From the NCBI GenBank assembly GCA_937927675.1, contig CALBSG010000168.1, positions 1 through 18,250 of the forward strand: a stretch of 18,250 bases of DNA. The letters run 5' to 3'. The translations under genes and the position numbers were made by a program. This document shows, one piece after another, positions 1 to 8,695 of this stretch; within the stretch, counting starts at the first letter, position 1, and every line of letters begins with the position of its first letter. The DNA is from an uncultured Paracoccaceae bacterium. GTDB taxonomy: Bacteria > Pseudomonadota > Alphaproteobacteria > Rhodobacterales > Rhodobacteraceae. A model generated the notes under the pieces. That model was given only the letters and a program-made list of their open reading frames with translations. It had not been told where the DNA came from and did not search any database.

Positions 1-41
1 GTACAAGGTGACTGGAGTTCAGACGTGTGCTCTTCCGATCT
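1..41. other. Illumina TruSeq-type adapter at left contig end (artefact)
   Basis: Positions 8-41 match the 34-base TruSeq read-2 adapter strand: they begin GTGACTGGAGTTC and end GCTCTTCCGATCT. The six bases before it (2-7, TACAAG) match, from memory, the index-12 portion of the TruSeq PCR primer. Genomic sequence begins at 42; the T at 41 is the usual ligation overhang. The rpoD reading frame is cut exactly at this junction. This is not biological sequence and should be trimmed. Confidence 0.97.
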
Positions 42-1525
<1,484 letters not shown>

Positions 1526-1546
1526 GTCGTCTCCGTCAGTCAAAAT

Positions 1547-1601
1547 CGAATCAGGAAGCCGCGAATCAGAGCGGCAAGTTGCGAATCAATAGCGCGAATC
1601 A
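1547..1601 (-). promoter_or_regulatory. Four-copy CGAATCA (GANTC) cluster in the dnaG-rpoD spacer
   Basis: The 108 bp spacer holds four copies of CGAATCA starting at 1547, 1562, 1582 and 1595 (TGATTCG on the rpoD strand). Each contains GAATC, a GANTC site, which is the target of the alphaproteobacterial cell-cycle methyltransferase CcrM. The cluster ends 22 bp before the rpoD start codon, so it would lie in the promoter or 5' leader. No clear -35/-10 pair was identified. A role in methylation- or GcrA-dependent control is inference; an unrelated direct-repeat operator is the alternative. Confidence 0.5.
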
Positions 1602-1633
1602 TGGGAAAGCACAGGGGGGGTGCGTGCGCCGGT

Positions 1634-3556
1634 TTAGCGTTTCTTTTCCCAGACCTTTTCATCAATCATCGCCTGCAACACCCCCGACAGCGCGGCCCGA
1701 TCTTCGCCCATGTCGGCCGCATCCTCACGCGAAGGGTGATCGGCCTTGTGGCGCGCCTCGGCGGCCTTGGAAAGCCGCCACGTCAGCCCCTCATCAGCAA
1801 GGCCGGTCAGGTCATGCACGGCGTCTTCCACCTCGCGGCGGGCCGCGCGATGGGCGTCAAGCTTGGCCATTTCTTCGGCCAGACAAAGCGTTGCAAGATC
1901 AACGTCCTGCCGGTTGCGGACCGGCGGGGCTATTTGGACATGGGGACGGCGCATCACCGCGTCAAGGGCGGCCCCGGCCTCGCGGTGCAAAATGCCGTGC
2001 AGGCTGGCGGCATCATCATCGGCATGGGTCAGCAAAAGCCGGCGCAGCGTGTTGTGATCTTCCCCGGTCAGGTCCAGCCGTTCCAGCGCACTTTCAAACC
2101 GGTGGATCAGACTGGGGTGCGCGATAAGGCTGGCCAAAATGACAGCCTCGCGCAGAATTTCCTCCACCGCTTGGCCTTGGGCCAAGGCTGACTGGCGGGC
2201 GCTGGCGGTGGGCGGCAGCGGCGTGCCTTTGGGGGTAAAGCGCTGCCGGAAGGCCGGAACCCGCGCCCCGCCCTGACCGAACAGGTCCAGCCGCAGGCGC
2301 TTGATATCCTCGCCGTAGTGGCTGCGGATCGAGGGATCGGCGATGCGCTTGAGATGCGCGCGCAGGCTTTTGTCGAGGGCCGCCTTGCGTTCTGGGCTGT
2401 CGAACACCCGGCCTTCGGTTTCACGCTTCCATAGAAGGTTGACCATGGGCTGGGCCGCCTCCAACACCGCCTGCATGGCAGCTGGGCCTTGGGCCTTGAT
2501 AAGGTCATCGGGGTCTTGCCCGCCGGGCAGCACGGCAAAGCGCAGACCCTTGCCCGCCTCCAAGAGCGGCAGCGCAAGGTCGATCACGCGCAGCGCCGCC
2601 CGGATGCCCGCCGCGTCGCCATCCAGCGAGATGACCGGTTCATCATGGATGCGCCACATCAGGCGCAGCTGGTCTTCCGTGACCGCCGTGCCAAGCGGCG
2701 CCACCGCCGCTGTGAACCCGGCCTCGGAAAGCGCGATCACATCCATGTAGCCTTCGGCAACGATCAGCGGCTTGCCCTTGCCCGCCGCCTCCCGCGCCGG
2801 GGCGTGGTTGTAGAGGTTGCGGCCCTTGTCAAAAATCTCGGTTTCCGGGCCGTTCAGGTATTTGGCGTTGTCCTTGGGGTCCATCGCCCGGCCGCCCAAG
2901 GAAATCGCCCTGCCCCGGCCATCGCGGATCGGGAAAATGATGCGGTTGCGGAAGCGGTCATAGGGCTCGCCCCCTTTGTCGGATTTGGCACAGAGACCCG
3001 CAGCGACGAGCAGATCGTCAGAAATGCCCTTTTGCTTCAGGGCCAGTTGCAGCCCGTGCCAGCCATTTGGGGCAAAGCCGATCTCCCAGCGGTCTTGCGC
3101 GGCGGGGGAAAGCCCGCGCTTGGCGAGATAGGCGCGGGCGTCAGCTGCGGCAGAGGTCTTTAGTTGCAGGCGGAACCATTTGACCGCCTCTTCCATCACC
3201 GCAATCAACTGGCTGCGACGGTCAGCGACCTGAGCGGCCTGCGGATCGCGTGCGGGCATCGGCAGGCCTGCCTCACGCGCCAGCACTTCCACCGCCTCCA
3301 TGAAGCCGAGATTCTCGGTCTCTTTGATGAAGGTCAGCGCGTCACCCTTGGCGTGACAGCCAAAGCAATAGTAATAGCCCTTGCGGTCATCCACATGAAA
3401 AGACGCGGATTTTTCCTGATGGAACGGGCAAGGCGCCCACATGTCGCCCTTGCCCTGATTTGACTTGCGCGCATCCCAAGTAACCTTGCGCCCCACAACG
3501 GAGGACAGGGAGACGCGGGTGCGCAGTTCGTCAAGGAAACCGGGCGGCAGGGACAT
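1634..3556 (-). CDS. dnaG: DNA primase DnaG
   Basis: Synthesises RNA primers at the replication fork and works with the DnaB helicase. The 640-residue product has a normal length for the family. The N-terminal CHC2-type zinc-binding domain shows C43, H46, C64 and C67 (CPFH...CFGC). The catalytic core has the conserved RFRNRIIFPI segment at 202-210. The TOPRIM domain has E268 in VAEGYMD and D312/D314 in LDGDAAG, the metal-binding acidic residues. A less conserved C-terminal region (about 520-640) would be the helicase-interaction domain. The ATG at 3556 is chosen because MSLPPGFLDELRTRVSL is a typical DnaG start; the Shine-Dalgarno sequence is weak (GAAAG). rpoD follows 108 bp downstream. A hairpin and a family-type repeat lie between this gene and the upstream amidohydrolase, so it is probably a separate transcription unit. 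Confidence 0.98.
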   Translation of the reverse strand: MSLPPGFLDELRTRVSLSSVVGRKVTWDARKSNQGKGDMWAPCPFHQEKSASFHVDDRKGYYYCFGCHAKGDALTFIKETENLGFMEAVEVLAREAGLPMPARDPQAAQVADRRSQLIAVMEEAVKWFRLQLKTSAAADARAYLAKRGLSPAAQDRWEIGFAPNGWHGLQLALKQKGISDDLLVAAGLCAKSDKGGEPYDRFRNRIIFPIRDGRGRAISLGGRAMDPKDNAKYLNGPETEIFDKGRNLYNHAPAREAAGKGKPLIVAEGYMDVIALSEAGFTAAVAPLGTAVTEDQLRLMWRIHDEPVISLDGDAAGIRAALRVIDLALPLLEAGKGLRFAVLPGGQDPDDLIKAQGPAAMQAVLEAAQPMVNLLWKRETEGRVFDSPERKAALDKSLRAHLKRIADPSIRSHYGEDIKRLRLDLFGQGGARVPAFRQRFTPKGTPLPPTASARQSALAQGQAVEEILREAVILASLIAHPSLIHRFESALERLDLTGEDHNTLRRLLLTHADDDAASLHGILHREAGAALDAVMRRPHVQIAPPVRNRQDVDLATLCLAEEMAKLDAHRAARREVEDAVHDLTGLADEGLTWRLSKAAEARHKADHPSREDAADMGEDRAALSGVLQAMIDEKVWEKKR

Positions 3557-3592
3557 CTGAGCTTTCGTGGTGCTTTGGGCGCGTGGCGCACG

Positions 3593-3607
3593 GGGGTTTC
3601 ACACCCC
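3593..3607 (-). terminator. Short GC hairpin between the amidohydrolase gene and dnaG
   Basis: GGGGT (3593-3597) and ACCCC (3603-3607) form a perfect 5 bp stem with loop TTCAC. It lies about 40 bp after the amidohydrolase stop, reading on the minus strand, and before dnaG. There is no clear T tract, so termination is only a possibility. The stem is symmetric in sequence and could act on either strand. Confidence 0.35.
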
Positions 3608-3608
3608 G

Positions 3609-3640
3609 CACCCCCGGAGGATATTTAGGCCACATTGAAG
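3609..3640 (+). repeat. Short intergenic repeat, copy 1 (CCCCCGGAGGATATTT type)
   Basis: The segment CCCCCGGAGGATATTT, followed by GGCCACATTGAAG, resembles the two copies in the soxB-soxD spacer (8571-8643): all share a C-rich lead, GGAG, TAT, then a CCAAGATGAA-like end. It sits in the 91 bp gap between the amidohydrolase and dnaG. I associate this type of intergenic motif with Rhodobacteraceae genomes. That association is from memory and was not searched. Confidence 0.55.
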
Positions 3641-3647
3641 GCCAGAG

Positions 3648-4799
3648 TCACCCCAGAAGTTCGCGTGCAATCTGGTGGAAAATGGCGACGCCGGGTTGGA
3701 TCAGGCTGTCGGGGAAATCATAGTCGGGATTGTGCAGGGCTGGCATCTTGTCGCCCGCGCCAAGAAAAAGCATGGCCGACCGCGTGCCGGTCTGGCCAAA
3801 CCGCCCGAAATCTTCCGAGGCGCGCATCGGCAAATCGCCTTCATCATGGGAAATGCCAAGGGCATCCAGCGCCGCGGCAATGCGAGCAGTGGCCTCTGGG
3901 TGGTTCACTGAGGCGGCGAAATCATCATGTGTCTCAAAGCTGAGGGTCAGACCATGGGCCTTGGCCTGTTCTTCGGCCAGCGCCATCGCGTCGGCCCGCA
4001 GGGTGGCCATCGCCGCGTTTTCCGTGGTGCGCAGCGTGATCCAAAGCTCCGCCATCCCCGGCGCAATGCCGAAAGCGGGTTCGCCAAGCCGCGCATGGGT
4101 CACGGTGACCAGCCGGTAGCCCGGACGCAAGGGCCCGGGCGGGGCAAGTTGGGTGAAGGCCGTGACAAGATTGGCCAAAGCCAGCCCCGGCGAGGTGCCG
4201 GCCTCGGGTTGGCTGGCATGCGCTGTCTTGCCGTGCAGGGTGATTTTCAGCCCTTGGCTTGCGCAATTCACCACGCCAGATTTCAAGAGCCCTGTGCCAA
4301 AGGCCAACCCCGGCATGTTGTGGATCGAAAAAGCCCAATCGGGTTTGATCGCCGCAAAGGCCGGGTCCGCCACCACGGCGGCCGCACCTGAGCCGTCTTC
4401 CTCGGCGGGTTGGAACATCAGCACCACCCGCCCCCGTTCGGGCCGCTGGCGCGCGATCAAACGGCCAAGACCCATCAGAAGCGTCATATGCCCATCATGG
4501 CCGCACAGGTGCCCCTTGCCCGCAATGGTGGAGCGGTGGGGCGCGGTGGAAAGTTCCTCGATCGGCAGGGCATCCAACTCGGCGCGGAACAGCACCGTCG
4601 GACCGGGGGCGCGGCCGTTGAACACGGCAGCCACGCCATGGCCGCCAAGGCCCGTAAGGGTCTGATCAGGACCGAGCGCCGCCAGCGCCTGCCCCACCCG
4701 TGCCGCCGTGCCCGCCTCATCGCGGCTGACCTCGGGGAAGCGGTGCAACACCCGCCGCCACTCGGTCAATTCCGCGATGTCGCGGTTGGTCAGCGTCAT
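3648..4799 (-). CDS. M20D-family amidohydrolase (hippurate / N-acyl amino acid hydrolase type)
   Basis: A 383-residue zinc- or manganese-dependent amidohydrolase that cleaves an amide bond to release an amino acid. M20D metal ligands are visible: C99 and H101 (LCGHDGH), E133/E134 (QPAEED), H160 (IHNMPG) and H356 (ALHNPDY). The dimerisation-domain motif HGKTAHAS is at 189-196. No signal peptide is seen, so it should be cytoplasmic. The ATG at 4799 overlaps the soxG stop in ATGA, and no strong Shine-Dalgarno is visible, so translation is probably coupled to soxG. It is the last gene of the sarcosine oxidase operon. Its substrate cannot be read from sequence. The context suggests a conjugate that yields sarcosine, glycine or a related amino acid; hippurate and indole-acetyl amino acids are known substrates of the family. 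Confidence 0.88.
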   Translation of the reverse strand: MTLTNRDIAELTEWRRVLHRFPEVSRDEAGTAARVGQALAALGPDQTLTGLGGHGVAAVFNGRAPGPTVLFRAELDALPIEELSTAPHRSTIAGKGHLCGHDGHMTLLMGLGRLIARQRPERGRVVLMFQPAEEDGSGAAAVVADPAFAAIKPDWAFSIHNMPGLAFGTGLLKSGVVNCASQGLKITLHGKTAHASQPEAGTSPGLALANLVTAFTQLAPPGPLRPGYRLVTVTHARLGEPAFGIAPGMAELWITLRTTENAAMATLRADAMALAEEQAKAHGLTLSFETHDDFAASVNHPEATARIAAALDALGISHDEGDLPMRASEDFGRFGQTGTRSAMLFLGAGDKMPALHNPDYDFPDSLIQPGVAIFHQIARELLG

Positions 4800-5329
4800 A
4801 CGCGCGCCGCCACCGAACGCATGGCGGTTTCAATCTCGTGCCAGGCGGTGCGGACCATGGAGCGGAAGATCAGGATCAGAAAGCCTGCCTCGTCGCGGAT
4901 CACCACGGCCGACATATGGCCAAGGGGCGCGCGGACGGCGCGGCCCGGCGGAAAGGCCTGCGCCCGCAGGTCCAAGGGGATTTGGCGCATCAAGACCTCT
5001 GCCGCAGCGTCGCCCGAGACGCGCAGCGCGGCCCAGCCGCCAGATTGGTCGGTGGTGGCAGCCGCTGTTCCAAACTCAGGCGCCTCGCCCCCGATCAGGA
5101 AAGCCTGATCGCGGCCAGTCCAAACCAATTGCACGGGGCCATTGGCAGACAGGCTGTTCGGGGCGGGGAACGAAAGGCCAAGCGGTTTCAAGACCTTGGC
5201 CACCGCCTTCTCTTGCCCCGGATAAAGGGCGACCGAGGTGATCGGGCCAAGTTCTGCCGGGTCCATCCGGCAGGCACCGTGGATCAGCGGCGCATGGTCA
5301 AGCGCAGGTTTCGCAATCAGTTCAGGCAC
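4796..5329 (-). CDS. soxG: Sarcosine oxidase gamma subunit SoxG
   Basis: The 177-residue gamma subunit of heterotetrameric sarcosine oxidase, which packs against the folate-binding part of the alpha subunit. Recognisable features are the N-terminal LDHAPLIHGACRM segment and the C-terminal LILIFRSMVRTAWHEIETAM motif, typical of SoxG. The start codon is GTG (5327-5329), overlapping the soxA stop by 8 bases. A good Shine-Dalgarno (GGGGAG) lies inside the end of soxA and supports this start. Its stop overlaps the ATG of the amidohydrolase by 4 bases. Both overlaps imply tight translational coupling and a fixed subunit ratio. Confidence 0.93.
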   Translation of the reverse strand: MPELIAKPALDHAPLIHGACRMDPAELGPITSVALYPGQEKAVAKVLKPLGLSFPAPNSLSANGPVQLVWTGRDQAFLIGGEAPEFGTAAATTDQSGGWAALRVSGDAAAEVLMRQIPLDLRAQAFPPGRAVRAPLGHMSAVVIRDEAGFLILIFRSMVRTAWHEIETAMRSVAARV

Positions 5330-8243
5330 GAAGTTTCTCCCCGTCCTTGTCGTGGAACACCGGGTCGCAGACCTCGGCCGTCAGATCGAGCCCGCGCAGA
5401 TGGTCGACGATGCGGATTTTCTCGCCGTGGCGGGCACGGCCGTTTTTCAAGAAGCCCAAGCCCAGACAGGCCCCCATCAGATCGGAATGCGCAAAGGAGG
5501 TGATATAGCCTTGGCTTTCCTCGCGCCCAACCTTGTCGCCGGGCGTGAAAAGATGCGCGCCCGAACAGGGCGGTGTGCCGGTGGCAATTTTCAGACCAAC
5601 CAGCTGCTGACGCTCGGGCCCCACAAGGGCGGGCCGTGCCGCCATGGTCTTGCCAATGCAGTCCTTTTTCGCAGCGACCATCTTTTCCATGCCAATGTCA
5701 TAGGCCGTGGTGCGGCCATGAATTTCGGCATGGGTGATAAAGCCCTTTTCAACGCGCAACACGTTCAAGGCCTCCATCCCATAGGGCCCGCCGCCCATGG
5801 TTTCGGCCTTGGCGACCAGATCCCGGAACAGGCTTTCGCCAAAGCGGGTTGGAACCGCGATTTCATAGCCCTCTTCGCCGGAAAACGAGATCCGGAAAAG
5901 TCGCGCCGACACACCGCCAAGCTGCACCGTGCCACACGCCATGAAGGGAAACTCGTCCAAAGGCTGATCGAGAACAGCGTTCAGCAATGCGCGGGATTTC
6001 GGCCCGGCGACAGCAAACTGCGCCCAAGATTCAGTCACGGAAATGAAGCGCACATCCCAGTCCGCGCAATGGGTCTGATGCACGAAATCCAGATGCCGCA
6101 TCACCTGCCCTGCCGCCGCCGTGGTGGTGGTCATCAGGTAGTGATTTTCGCCCAGACGTGCGGTGGTGCCGTCATCCATGACGAAACCATCCTCGCGCAG
6201 CATCAACCCATAACGCACCCGGTTCAGCGCCAAGCTGCTGAAGGTGTTGGTGTAGACCAGATCCAGAAAACGCGCCGCGTCACGACCCTGAATGTCGATC
6301 TTGCCAAGCGTCGAGACATCGGCCACGCCCACGGCGCCCCGCACCATTGCGACCTCGCGGTCACAGCTCTCGCGCCACGTCGCTTCACCCGGCTTGGGGA
6401 AATAGCTGGGGCGATACCAAAGCCCTGCCTCGATCATCGGCGCGCCCCGGTCGCGGCTGGCCTGATCAGAGGTCAAAAACCGCTGCGGCGCAAAGCCAAG
6501 CCCGCGCCCGCCAGCCCCCAAAGCCGCCACAGAAACCGGCACATAGGGCGGGCGGAAGGTGGTGATCCCGGTTTCCGGGATGGCGCGGCCCGTCGCATCC
6601 GCCAACACGGCCAAAGCCCCGACATTCGAGTTCTTGCCCTGATCCGGCGCCATACCTTGCGTCGTGTAGCGCTTCATATGCTCCACCGAGGTGTAGCCTT
6701 CCTGTGCGGCGAGCTTCACATCCTTGGTGGTCACATCATTGGCGAAATCAACCCAAGCCCGGCCCTTGCCCTCGACCGCCCAGAGAGGTTCGATCGCATA
6801 AGGCAGCCCCTCGGCGCGGGGCAAAGCCAGCTTGGCCGGGGTCAGCCCCAGATCGGCCAGCGCCGCCTCGGCCGCGGCATGGCCTGCGGCAAGGCAGCCG
6901 TGACTGGTGAAGGTGCCATTGGCAGCACCAGCCGCCGTCAGCCCCGGCACCGCACCCTCCATCGGCACAAAGGCCGCCAGCTCATCCGACCAGCGCGGAC
7001 GCCCGCCCATGTGGCAGGTCAGGTGCAGCGTCGGGTTCCAACCGCCGGACATGGCCAGACAATCGGTTTCCAGCTTGAACTCACCGCCCGCGTGGTGACC
7101 CTCGATCAGACGCAGGCCATGGCGGCCCGTGGTATTGGTGACCCGCGCGCCCAGATAAACCGGGCAATCTTCCACCGTGCTGGCACTGGCGCGGCTATCA
7201 AGGATCGCCGCCACCTGCACGCCCGCCGCCATCAGATCGCGCGCAGCCGCCCGCGCGCCATCATTGTTGGCAAACAGCGTTACCCGCTTGCCGGGCGCCA
7301 CGCCATAACGGTTGAGATAGGTCTGCACAGCACCCGCCATCATGATGCCGGGCCGGTCGTTCATCGGGAAGGCAATCGGCCGTTCCAAGGCCCCTGCGGC
7401 AAGAATCGCACGCCGGGCGGTGATGCGCCAAAACGCCTCGCGCGGCAGATCGGGACGGGCAGATTTGTGCAGGCCAACCCGCTCCAACGCGCCGTAAATG
7501 CCGCCGTCATAAGCCCCCGTCACCGTGGTACGCGGCATCAGGCGCACATTCGGCAGGCTACCAAGCTCGGCCAGAACCTGACCGACCCAAGACAGACCCG
7601 GCTGGCCATCCACCGTCTCGCCATTCGACAAAAGCCGCCCACCCATGCGCGCGTCTTCATCGGCAAGGATCACATCCGCCCCGGCCCGTGCCGCTGTCAG
7701 GGCCGCCATCAGCCCCGTCGGCCCAGCGCCAATCACCAGAAGATCACAAAAGGCAAAGGCCTTTTCGTAATGCCCCTCGTCATGCTTGCCCGACAGCCTT
7801 CCAAGCCCCGCCGCGCGGCGGATCGCGGGCTCATAAAGCTTTTCCCAAAAGGCGCGCGGCCACATGAAGGTCTTGTAGTAAAAGCCCGCCGAAAAGAACG
7901 GCGCCATCAGGTCATTCACCGCCAGCAAATCCCAGCGCAGCGACCCCATGCGGTTCTGGCTGCGGGTGTTCAGACCGTCAAAGATTTCCTGCACCGTGGC
8001 GCGCACGTTCGGGGTCTGGTTGGTGGCACCATGCACCTCGATCAGGGCGTTCGGCTCCTCGGCCCCCGCGGTCAAAACGCCGCGCGGCCGGTGATATTTG
8101 AAACTGCGCCCCACCACCCTGACGCCCGAGGCCAACAAGGCCGAGGCCACGGTGTCGCCCTTGAAGCCCGCATAGGACTTACCGTCAAAGGTGAAGGAGA
8201 CCGGCTTGTTCCGGTCGATCAGCCCCCTGCCCGCGATCCTCAT
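5322..8243 (-). CDS. soxA: Sarcosine oxidase alpha subunit SoxA
   Basis: The large subunit (973 residues) of tetrameric sarcosine oxidase, which converts sarcosine, tetrahydrofolate and O2 to glycine, 5,10-methylene-tetrahydrofolate and H2O2. The N-terminal domain (about 1-90) has a ferredoxin-like Fer2_4 fold without iron-sulfur cysteines, as usual in SoxA. A dinucleotide-binding domain follows, with VIGAGPTG at 170-177 and an NAD/FAD-type fold through the middle. From about residue 603 there is a GcvT-like aminomethyltransferase domain (GVADVSTLGKIDIQG, FSGEEGYEIAVP, GMEALNVLRVEKG) that handles the folate step. The ATG at 8243 is preferred over in-frame starts upstream because MRIAGRGLIDR is the family start. 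It overlaps the soxD stop in ATGA. Confidence 0.97.
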   Translation of the reverse strand: MRIAGRGLIDRNKPVSFTFDGKSYAGFKGDTVASALLASGVRVVGRSFKYHRPRGVLTAGAEEPNALIEVHGATNQTPNVRATVQEIFDGLNTRSQNRMGSLRWDLLAVNDLMAPFFSAGFYYKTFMWPRAFWEKLYEPAIRRAAGLGRLSGKHDEGHYEKAFAFCDLLVIGAGPTGLMAALTAARAGADVILADEDARMGGRLLSNGETVDGQPGLSWVGQVLAELGSLPNVRLMPRTTVTGAYDGGIYGALERVGLHKSARPDLPREAFWRITARRAILAAGALERPIAFPMNDRPGIMMAGAVQTYLNRYGVAPGKRVTLFANNDGARAAARDLMAAGVQVAAILDSRASASTVEDCPVYLGARVTNTTGRHGLRLIEGHHAGGEFKLETDCLAMSGGWNPTLHLTCHMGGRPRWSDELAAFVPMEGAVPGLTAAGAANGTFTSHGCLAAGHAAAEAALADLGLTPAKLALPRAEGLPYAIEPLWAVEGKGRAWVDFANDVTTKDVKLAAQEGYTSVEHMKRYTTQGMAPDQGKNSNVGALAVLADATGRAIPETGITTFRPPYVPVSVAALGAGGRGLGFAPQRFLTSDQASRDRGAPMIEAGLWYRPSYFPKPGEATWRESCDREVAMVRGAVGVADVSTLGKIDIQGRDAARFLDLVYTNTFSSLALNRVRYGLMLREDGFVMDDGTTARLGENHYLMTTTTAAAGQVMRHLDFVHQTHCADWDVRFISVTESWAQFAVAGPKSRALLNAVLDQPLDEFPFMACGTVQLGGVSARLFRISFSGEEGYEIAVPTRFGESLFRDLVAKAETMGGGPYGMEALNVLRVEKGFITHAEIHGRTTAYDIGMEKMVAAKKDCIGKTMAARPALVGPERQQLVGLKIATGTPPCSGAHLFTPGDKVGREESQGYITSFAHSDLMGACLGLGFLKNGRARHGEKIRIVDHLRGLDLTAEVCDPVFHDKDGEKLRA

Positions 8244-8512
8244 TGCGCATCCCCCTTCCGACCAGCGACCAATTCGGCCCCGTAAATCTCGTGGCTGACC
8301 GTGTTGCGATGGACCCGAAGCCATTGGGCGCAACCCGCCTCGTGATACCACAGATCATGCGTCTCGCCCGCCGGATTGGCGCGCAAATGCAGATGGTCAT
8401 CCCACGCTGCCTCTCCCGCATCCGGCGAGGGGCGGTTCAGATAGTCGTCAGAGCCGTAATAGGTAAACTCGCGCCGGTCGCGCGGGCCACAGAGGGGGCA
8501 AGGAATTCGCAT
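8240..8512 (-). CDS. soxD: Sarcosine oxidase delta subunit SoxD
   Basis: The 90-residue zinc-binding delta subunit of tetrameric sarcosine oxidase. The expected zinc ligands are present: C5 and C8 (CPLCGPR), H57 and C61 (HEAGC). The segment FTYYGSDDYLNRP is characteristic of the family. The ATG at 8512 follows a good Shine-Dalgarno (CAGGAGA), needed because the soxB stop is 183 bp upstream. The stop codon overlaps the soxA ATG by 4 bases, so soxA translation is coupled to it. Confidence 0.95.
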   Translation of the reverse strand: MRIPCPLCGPRDRREFTYYGSDDYLNRPSPDAGEAAWDDHLHLRANPAGETHDLWYHEAGCAQWLRVHRNTVSHEIYGAELVAGRKGDAQ

Positions 8513-8570
8513 CTCTAGTCTCCTGAAACGGCAGTCAAAATGGGCTCTGCCCCTCGGCGCATCCGCGCCT

Positions 8571-8643
8571 CACCCCGGAGTATCTTCGCCAAGATGAAAC
8601 GGCATATGGATTTCATCTTGATCCAAATACTGCCGCCGGAGGC
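8571..8643. repeat. Inverted pair of the short intergenic repeat between soxB and soxD
   Basis: Copy 2 (8571-8600) contains CCCCGGAGTATCTT then GCCAAGATGAAA. Copy 3 (8611-8643) is the same type on the opposite strand; read in reverse complement it has CGGCAGTATTTGG then TCAAGATGAAA. Over the 21-base core about 16 positions agree, and the nine-base ends AAGATGAAA/TTTCATCTT pair perfectly around a short centre. Transcribed within the sox mRNA, the pair can fold into an imperfect hairpin. It occupies most of the 183 bp soxB-soxD spacer (8513-8695), in which I see no gene. Confidence 0.7.
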
Positions 8644-8695
8644 TCCCCCGAAAGGGACGGGGTGGGATGGTATAAGGTTGGGCGCGCAGGTCATG

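Noticed and set aside
5238..8285. A 1015-codon open frame on the plus strand opposite soxA
   Set aside because: Its translation is rich in Arg, His, Pro and Gly with no recognisable domain, and the opposite strand encodes a clear SoxA. Long antisense frames are expected in GC-rich coding DNA.
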